This document shows positions 1 through 10,147 of a DNA stretch of 45,590 nt, piece by piece (position 1 is the stretch's first letter; the number at the start of each line of letters is the position of its first letter). The stretch comes from an uncultured Ilumatobacter sp. (GTDB lineage: Bacteria > Actinomycetota > Acidimicrobiia > Acidimicrobiales > Ilumatobacteraceae). Both the position numbers and the translations under genes were made by a program. The notes under the pieces were generated by a model. The model did no database searches. It worked only from the letters and a program-made list of their open reading frames with translations, and was not told the origin of the DNA. Where the stretch lies: contig CALFRK010000077.1 of assembly GCA_937919625.1 (NCBI GenBank), positions 1 to 45,590 on the forward strand, in the 5' to 3' direction.

Positions 1-273
1 AGCCTGCGCCAGACCATCATTCCCGCCCATCTGCTCGGACGCGTCAACAGCGTGTACCGGTTCTTCGCCTGGGGGATGATGCCGATCGGTGCCGCTCTGG
101 GTGGCCTGATCGTGTTCGTCGTCGAGCGATTCGCCGACCGCGACCTCGCCCTGCGGGCCACGTGGTTGGCGGCCGCGATCGTGCACGTCGGTCTGTTCGT
201 CTTCGGCCGCGCACGGCTGACGACCGACAAGATCGAAGCCGCCCGAGCAGCCGTAACCATGACCGCGTCTTGA
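1..273 (+). CDS. MFS transporter, C-terminal fragment (5' end outside window)
   Basis: The reading frame is open from the first base and ends at TGA 271-273, giving the last 90 residues of a larger protein. The visible start, SLRQTIIPAHLLGRVNSVYR, resembles the conserved segment between the last helices of MFS_3-type (EntS-like) exporters, where a helical hairpin follows an 'LLGRVNS.YR' stretch. Two hydrophobic segments follow (about residues 22-44 and 53-70), then a short polar tail. The substrate cannot be told from the tail. The gene ends directly against the stop codon of the convergent gene at 274, with no base between them. Confidence 0.7.
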   Translation, partial: SLRQTIIPAHLLGRVNSVYRFFAWGMMPIGAALGGLIVFVVERFADRDLALRATWLAAAIVHVGLFVFGRARLTTDKIEAARAAVTMTAS

Positions 274-729
274 CTACTGTGACCGCTTCTTGATCGCGTT
301 CTTGCCGTTCAGGTAGGCATTGGCAGCCATCCGGCCGGCCGATCGGCCGACCACATCGCCGGTCGAACCGGCGCTCGCCTCGCGGCGGGTCTTGCGTTCT
401 TTGCCTTCCGCCCAGTCGGTGTAGAACCACAAGAACCCGAGCGGAAGCAGCAGCACGACCATGATCAACCGGCCGCCGATCTCGACCGCGACCCACGGTT
501 GCACGATTCCGGCCACTATCGCCGCCATCAACACGACGTCGAGCCAGCGGTGGATCCCACGGCTTACCAGGCGAAATGCCCCGAGCGGGCCGCGGACGAT
601 CGACGTGTTGACCATCACCAGCGCACCGGCGAGCGCCGGCACGAGCGGCGAGATGTCCTGCATGCCCTGGGCCACCATCGAGATGCCAATCAGGTACTCG
701 GCAAGCTGATGAACCCAAAAGGGTCGCAT
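274..729 (-). CDS. small integral membrane protein of unknown function
   Basis: This is a 151-residue protein starting MRPFWVHQLAEY at the ATG ending at 729. A start five codons upstream is possible but less natural. It has about four hydrophobic segments: residues near 10-30 with IGISMVAQGMQ, 34-50, 65-85 and 88-105. A basic, polar C-terminal tail of about 45 residues is rich in Gly, Arg, Ala and Lys. I recognise no family with confidence. It is convergent with the MFS gene and lies downstream of the groEL hairpin. The 148 bases between its start and that hairpin hold no gene, and I see no clear promoter there. Confidence 0.6.
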   Translation of the reverse strand: MRPFWVHQLAEYLIGISMVAQGMQDISPLVPALAGALVMVNTSIVRGPLGAFRLVSRGIHRWLDVVLMAAIVAGIVQPWVAVEIGGRLIMVVLLLPLGFLWFYTDWAEGKERKTRREASAGSTGDVVGRSAGRMAANAYLNGKNAIKKRSQ

Positions 730-877
730 GGCGCGTTCTCCCATTTGCGCAAGCTACCTGGCGACTAGCGGCGACGGCGTTTGCCAGTCGGCTCGGCCGT
801 ACACGCCGACAGCGGGTCGACTCGCCAACAGCGTCCCAGGATCCAACGTCGCACGGCACCCCCGCCGCGCCGGGACG

Positions 878-913
878 CGGAACGGCCCGGGGCCTAAGCC
901 CCGGGCCGTTCCG
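878..913 (-). terminator. strong hairpin after groEL
   Basis: This is a perfect 16-bp inverted repeat (arms 878-893 and 898-913, GC-rich, loop CTAA) lying 49 bases beyond the groEL stop codon. There is no T-run on either side, so it is not a classical intrinsic terminator. Hairpins without a U tract are common at operon ends in high-GC actinobacteria. It most likely ends groES-groEL transcription. Confidence 0.7.
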
Positions 914-962
914 AACGTATGAGTCGTTCAGACCCTCTGGACCGATGTCCGGAGAGACTGGA

Positions 963-2612
<1,650 letters not shown>

Positions 2613-2642
2613 TCAGTCTTCGTTCTTGGTTAGGAGTGGGGT

Positions 2643-2936
2643 TCAGACTTCGACGATCGCGAGCACGTCGCGAGCGTTGAGTACGAGTACGTCATCGCCA
2701 TTGGCGCTGACCTCGGTGCCGCCGTACTTCGAGTAGAGGACGGTCTGGCCGACCTCGATGCCGAGCGGAATGATTTCGCCCGACTGCTCGGACCGCTTGC
2801 CGGGTCCCACAGCGAGAACCTTGCCCTGCTGCGGCTTTTCTTTGGCGGTGTCGGGGATCACAAGACCCGATGCGGTCTGCGTCTCTGCCTCGTTTGGCAA
2901 GACGACGATACGGTCATCCAGCGGCTTCAGATTCAT
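2643..2936 (-). CDS. groES: co-chaperonin GroES (Hsp10)
   Basis: This 97-residue GroES caps the GroEL ring. It opens [24 protein letters not shown], and the last twelve residues are [11 protein letters not shown]-like, as in the family. The mobile-loop segment and the roof segment [15 protein letters not shown] are present. I chose the ATG ending at 2936 because GGAGG lies nine bases upstream. The GTG two codons earlier, at 2942, would sit only three bases from that GGAGG. It is the first gene of the groES-groEL operon, with the promoter and CIRCE element just upstream. Confidence 0.97.
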   Translation of the reverse strand: MNLKPLDDRIVVLPNEAETQTASGLVIPDTAKEKPQQGKVLAVGPGKRSEQSGEIIPLGIEVGQTVLYSKYGGTEVSANGDDVLVLNARDVLAIVEV

Positions 2937-2993
2937 GGGCACATGCCTCCATTGGCGTGTTACGGTGGTTGTTGGTCTCGCTGACCAGGGTCA

Positions 2994-3020
2994 TTAGCAC
3001 TCGACCCCTGCGAGTGCTAA
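2994..3020. promoter_or_regulatory. CIRCE operator (HrcA binding site)
   Basis: TTAGCACTC, nine bases, then GAGTGCTAA: an exact match to the CIRCE consensus. It lies 57 bases upstream of the groES start and touches the predicted -10 box. HrcA bound here would block initiation and be released on heat shock. hrcA itself is not in the window. Confidence 0.97.
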
Positions 3021-3049
3021 TGCTAGACAGGTAGCACGGCGATTCACAA
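3020..3049 (-). promoter_or_regulatory. predicted groES-groEL promoter
   Basis: Read on the minus strand, a -35 box TTGTGA (3044-3049), an 18-base spacer and a -10 box TAGCAT (3020-3025) immediately precede and overlap the CIRCE element, the usual geometry for HrcA-repressed vegetative promoters. Assignment is by eye. Confidence 0.6.
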
Positions 3050-3094
3050 CCGGCGAGCGAGAGTGCCAACGAGTTGTTCCGCTCGGCGACGGGA

Positions 3095-3712
3095 TCAGGC
3101 GTTGTCGGATGTCGCTGCGTCAGACGCGGTGAGATCAACCCCGCACGCCCGCAAGATCTCGATCGTTTCGACCAACGGCAGACCGATCACGTTGCTCGGA
3201 CTGCCGTCGATCCGATCGACCAGCGCGCCGCCGGCCGTCTGCATGCCATACGCACCGGCCTTGTCGAGATGCTCGCCCATCGACACGTACCACTCGATGT
3301 CGGTATCGCTCAGCCGAGCAAACGTGACATCGGTCGTGACGGTGACAGCGTGGGTACCGCCGGGACACCAGCCGACCACAGCGGTGTGCACCTGATGGGT
3401 GCGGCCAGACATCAGCGCCAGCATGCGTCGGGCGTCGTCGTCGTCGAGCGGCTTGGCAAGGATCTCACCGTCAACATCGACCGTCGTGTCTGCGGTCAGT
3501 ACCGCCGTCGCGTCGGCGGCGCCGAGGCCGCGCAGGTGGACCACGGCAATCGCTTTGGCGATGGCTACTCGGCTGACATAGTCGGTTGGTGACTCCCCTG
3601 GCAGACAGCTCTCGTCGACGTCGGCGGCGTGCACGGTGAAGTCGAGTCCGATCGAACGCAAGAGCTGTTGCCGGCGCGGCGAAGCCGAGCCCAAGATCAG
3701 GGCGTTACCCAA
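3095..3712 (-). CDS. maf: Maf family nucleotide pyrophosphatase
   Basis: This 205-residue protein of the Maf/YhdE/YceF family hydrolyses non-canonical or methylated nucleoside triphosphates to monophosphates (house-cleaning). The N-terminal substrate loop SASPRR is at residues 9-14. ADTTVDVDGEILAKP and DKAGAYGMQ match the conserved catalytic-Asp and KAGAYGIQG motifs. The last of these is slightly altered, with Met-Gln-Thr-Ala in place of the usual Ile-Gln-Gly, so nucleotide preference may differ. The start is 15 bases after the stop of the molybdenum-hydroxylase gene, which suggests co-transcription. Confidence 0.9.
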   Translation of the reverse strand: MGNALILGSASPRRQQLLRSIGLDFTVHAADVDESCLPGESPTDYVSRVAIAKAIAVVHLRGLGAADATAVLTADTTVDVDGEILAKPLDDDDARRMLALMSGRTHQVHTAVVGWCPGGTHAVTVTTDVTFARLSDTDIEWYVSMGEHLDKAGAYGMQTAGGALVDRIDGSPSNVIGLPLVETIEILRACGVDLTASDAATSDNA

Positions 3713-3727
3713 GCGAGACCCAGCTGA

Positions 3728-6028
3728 TCAGCGGGCGGCCTGGATTGCCGACCAGACTCGCTCGGCGGTGCACGGCATGTCGATGTGCACGATGCCGAGG
3801 TGTGAGACAGCGTCGATGACAGCGTTCTGAATCGCCGGCGTTGAGCCGATCGTGCCCGATTCGCCGATGCCCTTGGCGCCCAGCGGGTTGCGCGGGCTGT
3901 CCGTCTCGGTGTTCGAGGTTTCGAAGCTGCACAGCTCGGCCGCCGACGGGATCGCGTAGTCCATCAGGTTCGAGGTGATCGGGTTGCCGTCGGTGTCGTA
4001 TTGCACGTGCTCGTACAACGCCTGAGCAGCACCCTGGGCGATGCCACCGTGTTGTTGGCCGCGAACGAGCAGCGGGTTAAGAATTCGCCCGCAGTCGTCG
4101 ACGGCGATGTGGCGCAGCATTGTGACACGGCCAGTCTCGGTGTCGACCTCGACCACCGACACGTGCGCACCAAACGGATAGGTCGAGTCGGAGCCATCGA
4201 AATCGAGCTCGTGGCGCAAGGCGCCGGGCTCGACATCGTCTGGCAGCTTGGAGATATCCTGCGACGCCGCCGCCAGTTCGACCCACGACACGTTGTTGGC
4301 CGGCACGCCGGCGACCTCGAGCCCGCCATCGCCGACGACGATGTCGTCCGCCGCCGCCTCGAGCATGTGAGCGGCGATCTTCTTGGCCCGCTCGAGCACG
4401 CCCTCCGAAGCAAGGTGAATCGCACTGCCGGCTGTCTGCAGCGAACGCGAACCCAATGTGCCCGAGCCGCGCGGCACCGTCTTGGTGTCGGAGTTGACGA
4501 ACTTGATCTTGTCCATCGGGATGCCGAGCATGTCGCTGGCCAACATGGCGAACGCCGTGTGGTGGCCCTGGCCGTGCACGCTGGTTCCGGCGAATACCGT
4601 GGCCGAGCCGTCGTCGTTGATCTCGCAGGCGCCCCACTCGATGTGGAGACCGACCGGTGCGGTGACCTCGACATACGCTGACAGGCCGATCCCAAGCTGC
4701 ATGGTGTCGCCTGACGCCCGGCGGGCGGCCTGCTCGATACGCAGATCGGCGTAACCGGACGCTTCGAGCACGGCATCGAGCGACTTCTCGTACTCGCCCG
4801 AGTCGTAGTTGGCGCCAGTGATGGTGGTGCGCGGGAACGAGCCTGGCCGCATGAAGTTGATGCGTCGGATCTCGGCTGGGTCGATGCCGATCAGGTCGGC
4901 GGCGACATCCACGACGCGCTCGATCAGCTGTGTCGCTTCGGGCCGGCCGGCCCCACGGTAGGCGCCGATCGTGGAGTTGTTCGTGAGCACGGTCTTGCCG
5001 TCATAGCGAACCTTTGGAATCTCGTAGACGCCGACCGCCATCATCTGACTCAGGATCGGAAGGATCGCTCCGATTGCCGGGTAGGCACCGGCGGCGGCGA
5101 TCACCGACGCGTCGAGGCCCACGATCTTGCCGTCGTTGTTGACGCCGAGGCGGGCGTTCATCACGTAGTCACGGCCCTGCACGAGTGCCACCATGTCTTC
5201 GGAACGGGTAGCGATCCATTTGACGGGCTGATTCAGCGCCTGGGCCGCCTTGGCGACGACGATGTGTTCGACGTAAACAGCCGCCTTCGGACCAAATCCG
5301 CCGCCGACCCACGGGCAGATCACTCGCAGCTTGTCAGGCTCGAGCCCGAGCATCGGCGCATAGCTGGCGTGCGCACTGTGCGGCGCTTGGTGCGACACCC
5401 ACATCGTGATGCTGTCGCCATCGGGCACGGCAACGACGCCGTTGTTCTCGATCGGCACGCCGGCCAGCCGCTGACTGACCATGGCGACCTCGGCGACGAC
5501 ATCAGCACCGTCGGTCGGGTCGCCGCCCTCCTTGCCGAGCTCGGTGACAAAGCAGATATTCGTACCGGTCTCGGGGAACAACAACGGAGCATCGGGAGCG
5601 AGCCCGTCGACGGCATTGATAATGGCCGGCAGGATGTCGTAGTCGACGATCACGGCCTCGGCGGCGTCGCTGGCCTGTGCCGCCGATTCGGCGACCACGG
5701 CGGCGATGACGTCGCCGACGAAACGAACCTTTCCGACCGCAAACACCGGCCGGTTGAGAGTCTCAGGCATCATCGCAAAGCCCTGGAGCGACGGCAACCC
5801 CAGGTCGTCACCGCCAGAGTGGTAGATCGCCTTGACGCCCGGCATCGATGCCGCGCCAGAGGTATCGACCGACAAGATGTTGCCGTGGGCAACCGGAGAG
5901 CGCACGAAGTGCACGTGCAGCATGCCGGTCTCGACGAGATCGTCGACATACTTCCCGTCACCGGTGAGCAGTGTCGGATCTTCCAACCGCTGCACGGCGT
6001 TTCCAAGAATTGAGCCAGTACCGGCCAT
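3728..6028 (-). CDS. molybdenum hydroxylase large subunit (xanthine dehydrogenase / form II CoxL family)
   Basis: This 766-residue protein matches the molybdopterin-cytosine-dinucleotide-binding large subunit of the xanthine dehydrogenase / CO dehydrogenase family. VGGGFG (241-246) is the cofactor-binding Gly loop, and GAKGIGESG (717-725) carries the expected catalytic Glu723. The active-site loop reads AYRGAGR (356-362), the form II pattern. True aerobic CO dehydrogenase (form I) has AYRCSFR, so CO oxidation is unlikely. The substrate is unknown, perhaps an aldehyde, purine or N-heterocycle. The FAD and 2Fe-2S subunit genes that normally accompany it are absent on both sides. The ATG at 6028 is chosen because family homology begins there; the frame stays open 40 codons further upstream. 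Confidence 0.88.
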   Translation of the reverse strand: MAGTGSILGNAVQRLEDPTLLTGDGKYVDDLVETGMLHVHFVRSPVAHGNILSVDTSGAASMPGVKAIYHSGGDDLGLPSLQGFAMMPETLNRPVFAVGKVRFVGDVIAAVVAESAAQASDAAEAVIVDYDILPAIINAVDGLAPDAPLLFPETGTNICFVTELGKEGGDPTDGADVVAEVAMVSQRLAGVPIENNGVVAVPDGDSITMWVSHQAPHSAHASYAPMLGLEPDKLRVICPWVGGGFGPKAAVYVEHIVVAKAAQALNQPVKWIATRSEDMVALVQGRDYVMNARLGVNNDGKIVGLDASVIAAAGAYPAIGAILPILSQMMAVGVYEIPKVRYDGKTVLTNNSTIGAYRGAGRPEATQLIERVVDVAADLIGIDPAEIRRINFMRPGSFPRTTITGANYDSGEYEKSLDAVLEASGYADLRIEQAARRASGDTMQLGIGLSAYVEVTAPVGLHIEWGACEINDDGSATVFAGTSVHGQGHHTAFAMLASDMLGIPMDKIKFVNSDTKTVPRGSGTLGSRSLQTAGSAIHLASEGVLERAKKIAAHMLEAAADDIVVGDGGLEVAGVPANNVSWVELAAASQDISKLPDDVEPGALRHELDFDGSDSTYPFGAHVSVVEVDTETGRVTMLRHIAVDDCGRILNPLLVRGQQHGGIAQGAAQALYEHVQYDTDGNPITSNLMDYAIPSAAELCSFETSNTETDSPRNPLGAKGIGESGTIGSTPAIQNAVIDAVSHLGIVHIDMPCTAERVWSAIQAAR

Positions 6029-6103
6029 TGTCAAGACTCCTGTCGTCGAGCGTTCCCCATGTGACCGTGTCGAACCCAAACTCTGGCCGACACGTCTCCC
6101 CCG

Positions 6104-6132
6104 ATCCTTGTCGGTCTGCCGCCAAGTGTCAA
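6104..6132 (-). promoter_or_regulatory. weak candidate promoter for the molybdenum-hydroxylase and maf genes
   Basis: On the minus strand there is a perfect -35 box TTGACA (6127-6132), a 17-base spacer and a poor -10 box AAGGAT (6104-6109), inside the 181-base gap between dus and the hydroxylase gene. The poor -10 box keeps confidence low. Confidence 0.3.
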
Positions 6133-6209
6133 TTTGTCCAACCTGCAACCTGCGCCAGCTGGTAGTTGTGCCACGAGCGTGAGCCGACAGGCGACCTAGG
6201 GCGAGAGGC

Positions 6210-7352
6210 TTAGCCGCCCGACAGCGACATCACGTCGGCATCGTCGGGCACGACGAGATCATCGGTGTGATCAAGATATCCGTCGGGAAGCGAGACCTTT
6301 CTCGGGCCGTTCGTGTGACCTCGCTTGATCCGCTCTCCGCCCTCCACCATCGTGGCCGTGCGGTCGAGCCCACCAATGATGTGTTCGATCTCGGCCAATG
6401 AAGAGATTTGTGCCAGATCGCGCCGGGTGGCCGGGCCGACGGGATAACCCGTCATGTACCACGAGGTGTGCTTACGGAAGTCGCGCATGGCGAACTGTTC
6501 GCCGCCGTGGCCGGCGTAGTTCTCGACCAGAAGCCGGGCGTGCTGCATCATCGCCTCGAGTACCTCGCCGAGTAGGCGAGGTGGCGATGCCTCGCCGCCA
6601 TTGAGCACGGCGACCAGATCACCGAACAACCACGGCCGGCCCAAGCAGCCACGGCCGATCACAACACCGTCACAACCGGTGGCACTCATCATGTCGACAG
6701 CGTCACTGGCCTCCCAGATATCGCCGTTGCCGAGCACGGGGATGCCGTCGACCGCCCGCTTCAACTCGCCGATCGCGTCCCACCGAGCCTCGCCCGAGTA
6801 ATGCTGCTGGACGGTACGGGCGTGCAGCGCGATCCATGCCACACCCTCGTCGGCGCAGATCAGTCCGGTCGAAATGTCGGTTCGCAGGTCGTCCCACAGG
6901 CCCATCCGGAACTTGGCCGTGACAGGGACGCCGTATGGGGCGGCGGCGCCGACGGCAGCGCGCACGATCGCTCTGAGTAGCCTGGGCTTTGCGGGCACAG
7001 CCGCCCCGCCGCCCTTGCGGGTGACCTTGGTCGCCGGGCACCCGAAGTTGAGGTCGATGTGATCGACCAGACCCTCATCACACACCATGTGAATGGATCG
7101 TGCGAGCATCTCTGGGTCGCTGCCATACAGCTGCAGGCTGCGCGGCGACTCGTCGGGACCGAAGGCCATCATCCGCAGCGTCTTGTCGTTGCGATAAACA
7201 ACCGCGGTCGACATCACCATCTCGTTGACGTACACCAGATCTGGCCCATACGACCGGCACATCGTTCGAAAGGCGTGATTCGTAACGCCAGCCATCGGGG
7301 CCAGCACAACCGGGGCGGCCGGCGTGAAATCTCCGATTTGAAGCGACAACAT
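6210..7352 (-). CDS. dus: tRNA-dihydrouridine synthase (DusB-like)
   Basis: This is a 380-residue FMN enzyme that reduces specific uridines in the tRNA D-loop using NADPH. The N-terminal TIM-barrel motif VVLAPMAGVTNHAFR (15-29) is the FMN-binding start. LNFGCPATKVTRKGGG carries the catalytic Cys105. FRMGLWDD and LGNGDIW follow, and GCDGVVIGRGCLGRPWLF closes the barrel. The helical C-terminal domain contains the usual RDFRKHTSWYMTGYP stretch. It starts at an ATG 53 bases from the divergent acetyltransferase gene, so the two share a short control region. Confidence 0.93.
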   Translation of the reverse strand: MLSLQIGDFTPAAPVVLAPMAGVTNHAFRTMCRSYGPDLVYVNEMVMSTAVVYRNDKTLRMMAFGPDESPRSLQLYGSDPEMLARSIHMVCDEGLVDHIDLNFGCPATKVTRKGGGAAVPAKPRLLRAIVRAAVGAAAPYGVPVTAKFRMGLWDDLRTDISTGLICADEGVAWIALHARTVQQHYSGEARWDAIGELKRAVDGIPVLGNGDIWEASDAVDMMSATGCDGVVIGRGCLGRPWLFGDLVAVLNGGEASPPRLLGEVLEAMMQHARLLVENYAGHGGEQFAMRDFRKHTSWYMTGYPVGPATRRDLAQISSLAEIEHIIGGLDRTATMVEGGERIKRGHTNGPRKVSLPDGYLDHTDDLVVPDDADVMSLSGG

Positions 7353-7405
7353 GACCGAATACGGTACCTGCAGCTGGCGGCGGTGCCGCTCGGTACAGTC
7401 GTGCC

Positions 7406-7849
7406 ATGCACCCTGTCGAGGTCATCAGCAGATCGTTCGCCGAGCTGACCACCGCCGAGCTGCACGACGTCCTGCGGCTTCGCTGCGACGTATTCGTCGT
7501 TGAACAGGTGTGCGTTTACCCCGACATCGACGGACGCGACACCGAGTCGATGACGCTTCACCACTGGATCGCCCGTGACCGATCGATCGCCGCCTACGCC
7601 CGCACCCTCGCCGACCCCGATGGGGCCACCCGTGTCGGACGCGTGGTGACGGCACCAAGATTCCGGGGCGAGGGATTAGCGGCACTAATGATCACCACCA
7701 TCATCGAGACCAATCCTGGCCCGTTGGTCCTCGACGCACAGAGCTACCTGACCTCCTGGTACGAGCGCATGGGCTTCGAATCCACCGGTCCCGAGTTCAT
7801 CGAGGACGGCATCGCTCACGTGCCGATGGCCCTGACAGCTCGCCGCTAG
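7406..7849 (+). CDS. GNAT family N-acetyltransferase (ElaA-like)
   Basis: This 147-residue protein is close to ElaA-type GNAT enzymes. It has LRLRCDVFVVEQVCVYPDIDGRD (about 24-46), where the family has 'R..VFVVEQ.CPY.D.DG.D'. The acetyl-CoA loop VGRVVTAPRFRGEGLA (about 77-92) follows, and the C-terminal YERMGFESTGPEFIEDGIAH is typical. The acceptor substrate is unknown. It is the only plus-strand gene between the MFS fragment and potA, divergent from dus and convergent with tsaD, so it is probably transcribed alone. Confidence 0.85.
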   Translation: MHPVEVISRSFAELTTAELHDVLRLRCDVFVVEQVCVYPDIDGRDTESMTLHHWIARDRSIAAYARTLADPDGATRVGRVVTAPRFRGEGLAALMITTIIETNPGPLVLDAQSYLTSWYERMGFESTGPEFIEDGIAHVPMALTARR

Positions 7850-7881
7850 CGCCGAGTTCGTGAACGTTTACCGACGCCGCA

Positions 7882-8907
7882 TTACGCGTCGAGCAGTGGC
7901 AGCTTGAGGTTCGGGAAGGCGCCGACATCGAGGGCCGTCGCACCATCGCTCGCTAACCGGTACCAACCGGTGGCGGCAATCATCGCTGCGTTGTCGGTGC
8001 ACATCGCTCTGCTCGGAAGAAAGCCTCGCACTCCGATCGTTGCGCAGGTGCCGAGCAATTCCTCGCGCAACAGCGAGTTGGCCGCCACTCCCCCGCCCAA
8101 CACGATGCCCTTGGCCCCGACCATTTCGGCCGCCCGCCTCGACTTCTTCACCAGCACATCGACGACGGCCGTCTGGAACGAGGCCGCCACGTCAGCCGAA
8201 CCGACATCGGGGTGGTTGCGGACATAGTTCATGACCGCCGTCTTCAACCCACTAAAGCTGAAATCGAGATTGTCGCGGTCGGCGCTGAGCCCGCGCGGAA
8301 ACCGAATCAAGTCGGGGTCGCCGTTCATGGCTGTGGCGTCGATCGCCGGCCCACCCGGGTAGCCCAGGTCGAGAAACCGGGCGACCTTGTCGAACGCCTC
8401 GCCGGCGGCATCGTCAATGGTCTGGCCGAGTAGGCGGTATTCGCCGTGACCGCGCATCTCGATCAGCATCGTGTGACCACCCGACACGAGCAACACGACA
8501 AGCGGGAACTCAAGCGACGGGTCCTCCAGAAATGCCGAGTACAAGTGCGCTTCGAGATGGTTGACGCCGATGAACGGCACATCCCAGGCCAGCGACAGCG
8601 CCTTGGCCGCCGAGACGCCCACCAGCAGCGCACCGATCAGACCCGGGCCGACCGTGCAGGCGACAGCATCGATTCGTGAACCATCGACACCGGCTTCGAC
8701 GATCGCCCGCGCCACCACCGGGTTGAGCGCCTCGAGATGGGCGCGGCTGGCGATCTCGGGCACCACACCGCCAAAGTCGGCGTGGATCTCGATCTGGCTC
8801 GACACGACGCTCGAGATCACATCATTGCCACCCATCACCAATGCAGCGGCGGTTTCGTCGCAGCTCGTCTCGATTCCGAGCACCAGCGTCGATTCGTCGG
8901 GGGTCAT
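7882..8907 (-). CDS. tsaD: tRNA N6-adenosine threonylcarbamoyltransferase TsaD
   Basis: This 341-residue ASKHA-fold protein transfers the threonylcarbamoyl group to A37 of tRNAs that read ANN codons (t6A), working with TsaB and TsaE. Seen in the sequence are LGIETSCDETAAAL (10-23), the metal ligands His117 and His121 in VNHLEAHLYS, VSGGHT, DDAAGEAFDKVAR, GGGVAANSLLRE and the C-terminal CTDNAAMIA. Its ATG overlaps the rimI stop in an ATGA arrangement, so translation is coupled. It is the last gene of the run that begins at acpS. Confidence 0.97.
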   Translation of the reverse strand: MTPDESTLVLGIETSCDETAAALVMGGNDVISSVVSSQIEIHADFGGVVPEIASRAHLEALNPVVARAIVEAGVDGSRIDAVACTVGPGLIGALLVGVSAAKALSLAWDVPFIGVNHLEAHLYSAFLEDPSLEFPLVVLLVSGGHTMLIEMRGHGEYRLLGQTIDDAAGEAFDKVARFLDLGYPGGPAIDATAMNGDPDLIRFPRGLSADRDNLDFSFSGLKTAVMNYVRNHPDVGSADVAASFQTAVVDVLVKKSRRAAEMVGAKGIVLGGGVAANSLLREELLGTCATIGVRGFLPSRAMCTDNAAMIAATGWYRLASDGATALDVGAFPNLKLPLLDA

Positions 8908-9455
8908 GATGCGAGCGCTCTCAATCGTTCTGCATAGTCATGAGTGTGGATGTCGTGGCACCACATCACGATCGCATCCTCGGAGTTTTCGTAGTAGCGC
9001 CTACGAACACCGGCGGGGGCGAAACCGAACCGGCGATACAGATCGATCGCCCCCTCGCTCGAGGCCCGCACCTCGAGTGTCCAAGCTACGCAGCCGCGGG
9101 TGATCGCCGTTTCGGCCAACGCCAACAACATCTGAGTGGCGATTCCTTGGCGGCGCCGGTCTGGGTCAACGACGATGTTCGTGACATGGGCCTGGTTGCC
9201 ATCGGGATCGTCGACGAACCACAGCCCGGCATACCCGACGACACGCTTGTCCATGCATCCGACGAGGTAGCAGCGCGAGCCGCACCTGACCTGATCGAGC
9301 TCGCTTTCGAACACCGAACGCGACCACGACTTCGGATACGCGCCCTCCTCGATCGGCATCACGTAGCGGAGATGTTTCCGCCTCATCGGCTCGATCACCA
9401 GGGCTCCGAGCGGCGAACCGTCGACCTTGGTCAAGAACCGCGGAATCACGCTCAC
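8904..9455 (-). CDS. rimI: ribosomal-protein-alanine N-acetyltransferase RimI-like
   Basis: This is a 183-residue GNAT enzyme. The acetyl-CoA-binding block is VDPDRRRQGIATQML (about 96-110), and the C-terminal half has LEVRASSEGAIDLYRRFGFAPAGVRRRYY, the RimI hallmark. The family acetylates the N-terminal Ala of S18, and in actinobacteria probably other proteins. About 20 residues precede the domain, longer than the E. coli enzyme. The start is the GTG at 9455, which overlaps the tsaB stop as GTGA. The tsaB-rimI-tsaD order is the classical one. Confidence 0.93.
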   Translation of the reverse strand: MSVIPRFLTKVDGSPLGALVIEPMRRKHLRYVMPIEEGAYPKSWSRSVFESELDQVRCGSRCYLVGCMDKRVVGYAGLWFVDDPDGNQAHVTNIVVDPDRRRQGIATQMLLALAETAITRGCVAWTLEVRASSEGAIDLYRRFGFAPAGVRRRYYENSEDAIVMWCHDIHTHDYAERLRALAS

Positions 9456-10147
9456 GGGCGGCTCTCCCTGGTGGCCCAGTTGATCTGTGCGTCAGGTGCC
9501 CGCAGATAAATTGGCTCGATCTCGCCGGGCCGCACCCATTCCTCGCGAAGCGCCCGGGAATGAGCGAGTTGCACCAATGCCGCTGGAGAGGGGTGGACTG
9601 GCCCGGAGATCTCGCAGTGGAACCCATCGAGGATTTCATCGCGATATCGATCGGCGCCGTCGCCGACGCACAGCGCATCCTGACTGCGAGCCAACAGGTC
9701 GGCGACCAGATCGTCGATCGGGCCGACGGTGGGAGCACCTACCTGCTGCACCCCACCTGGAACCTGACGATACATCGCCCAGAACACCTCACCCTTGCGG
9801 GCGTCGATAACCGGAACGACGACTCGATCGGTGTGCCGGCAAGGGAACGCCAATAGGTCGAGTGAGCTGATGCCGATCATCGGAATCTTCAATGCCTGGG
9901 CGAGCGCCTTGGCGGCGGCAAGGCCGACTCGCATGCCGGTGAACAGACCAGGGCCGACATCGACGGCGATACAGCCGAGATCCGTCAGCTCGATGTCGGC
10001 CTGTCGGCACACGAACTGGATCGCCGGCGCCAGAATCTCGGCATGGCGACGACCGCGGGCAACTTCGAAGGTGGCGATCACACCCTCGTGGCCGCCGATC
10101 GACACGCCTACCTGTTGGGTCGCCGATTCGATTCCGAGGATCAGCAT
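9452..10147 (-). CDS. tsaB: tRNA threonylcarbamoyladenosine biosynthesis protein TsaB
   Basis: This 231-residue member of the ASKHA group is the partner of TsaD that forms the scaffold of the t6A transferase. It starts MLILGIESATQQVGVSI. DVGPGLFTGMRVGLAAAKALAQ (about 63-84) is the conserved family block, and PVIDARKGEVFWAMY follows. Catalytic metal ligands are absent, as expected for TsaB. The ATG at 10147 overlaps the last two codons of tsaE by 7 bases; 16 further in-frame codons upstream are inside tsaE and are discounted. Confidence 0.95.
   Translation of the reverse strand: MLILGIESATQQVGVSIGGHEGVIATFEVARGRRHAEILAPAIQFVCRQADIELTDLGCIAVDVGPGLFTGMRVGLAAAKALAQALKIPMIGISSLDLLAFPCRHTDRVVVPVIDARKGEVFWAMYRQVPGGVQQVGAPTVGPIDDLVADLLARSQDALCVGDGADRYRDEILDGFHCEISGPVHPSPAALVQLAHSRALREEWVRPGEIEPIYLRAPDAQINWATRESRP

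Noticed and set aside
44-859. 271-codon minus-strand frame spanning the small membrane protein gene
   Set aside because: It is Arg/Gly-rich with no hydrophobic pattern. The overlapping frame that ends at 274 has clear membrane segments and is the better gene.
3728-6028. Aerobic carbon monoxide dehydrogenase (form I CoxL)
   Set aside because: The active-site loop is AYRGAGR rather than AYRCSFR, and coxM and coxS are missing.
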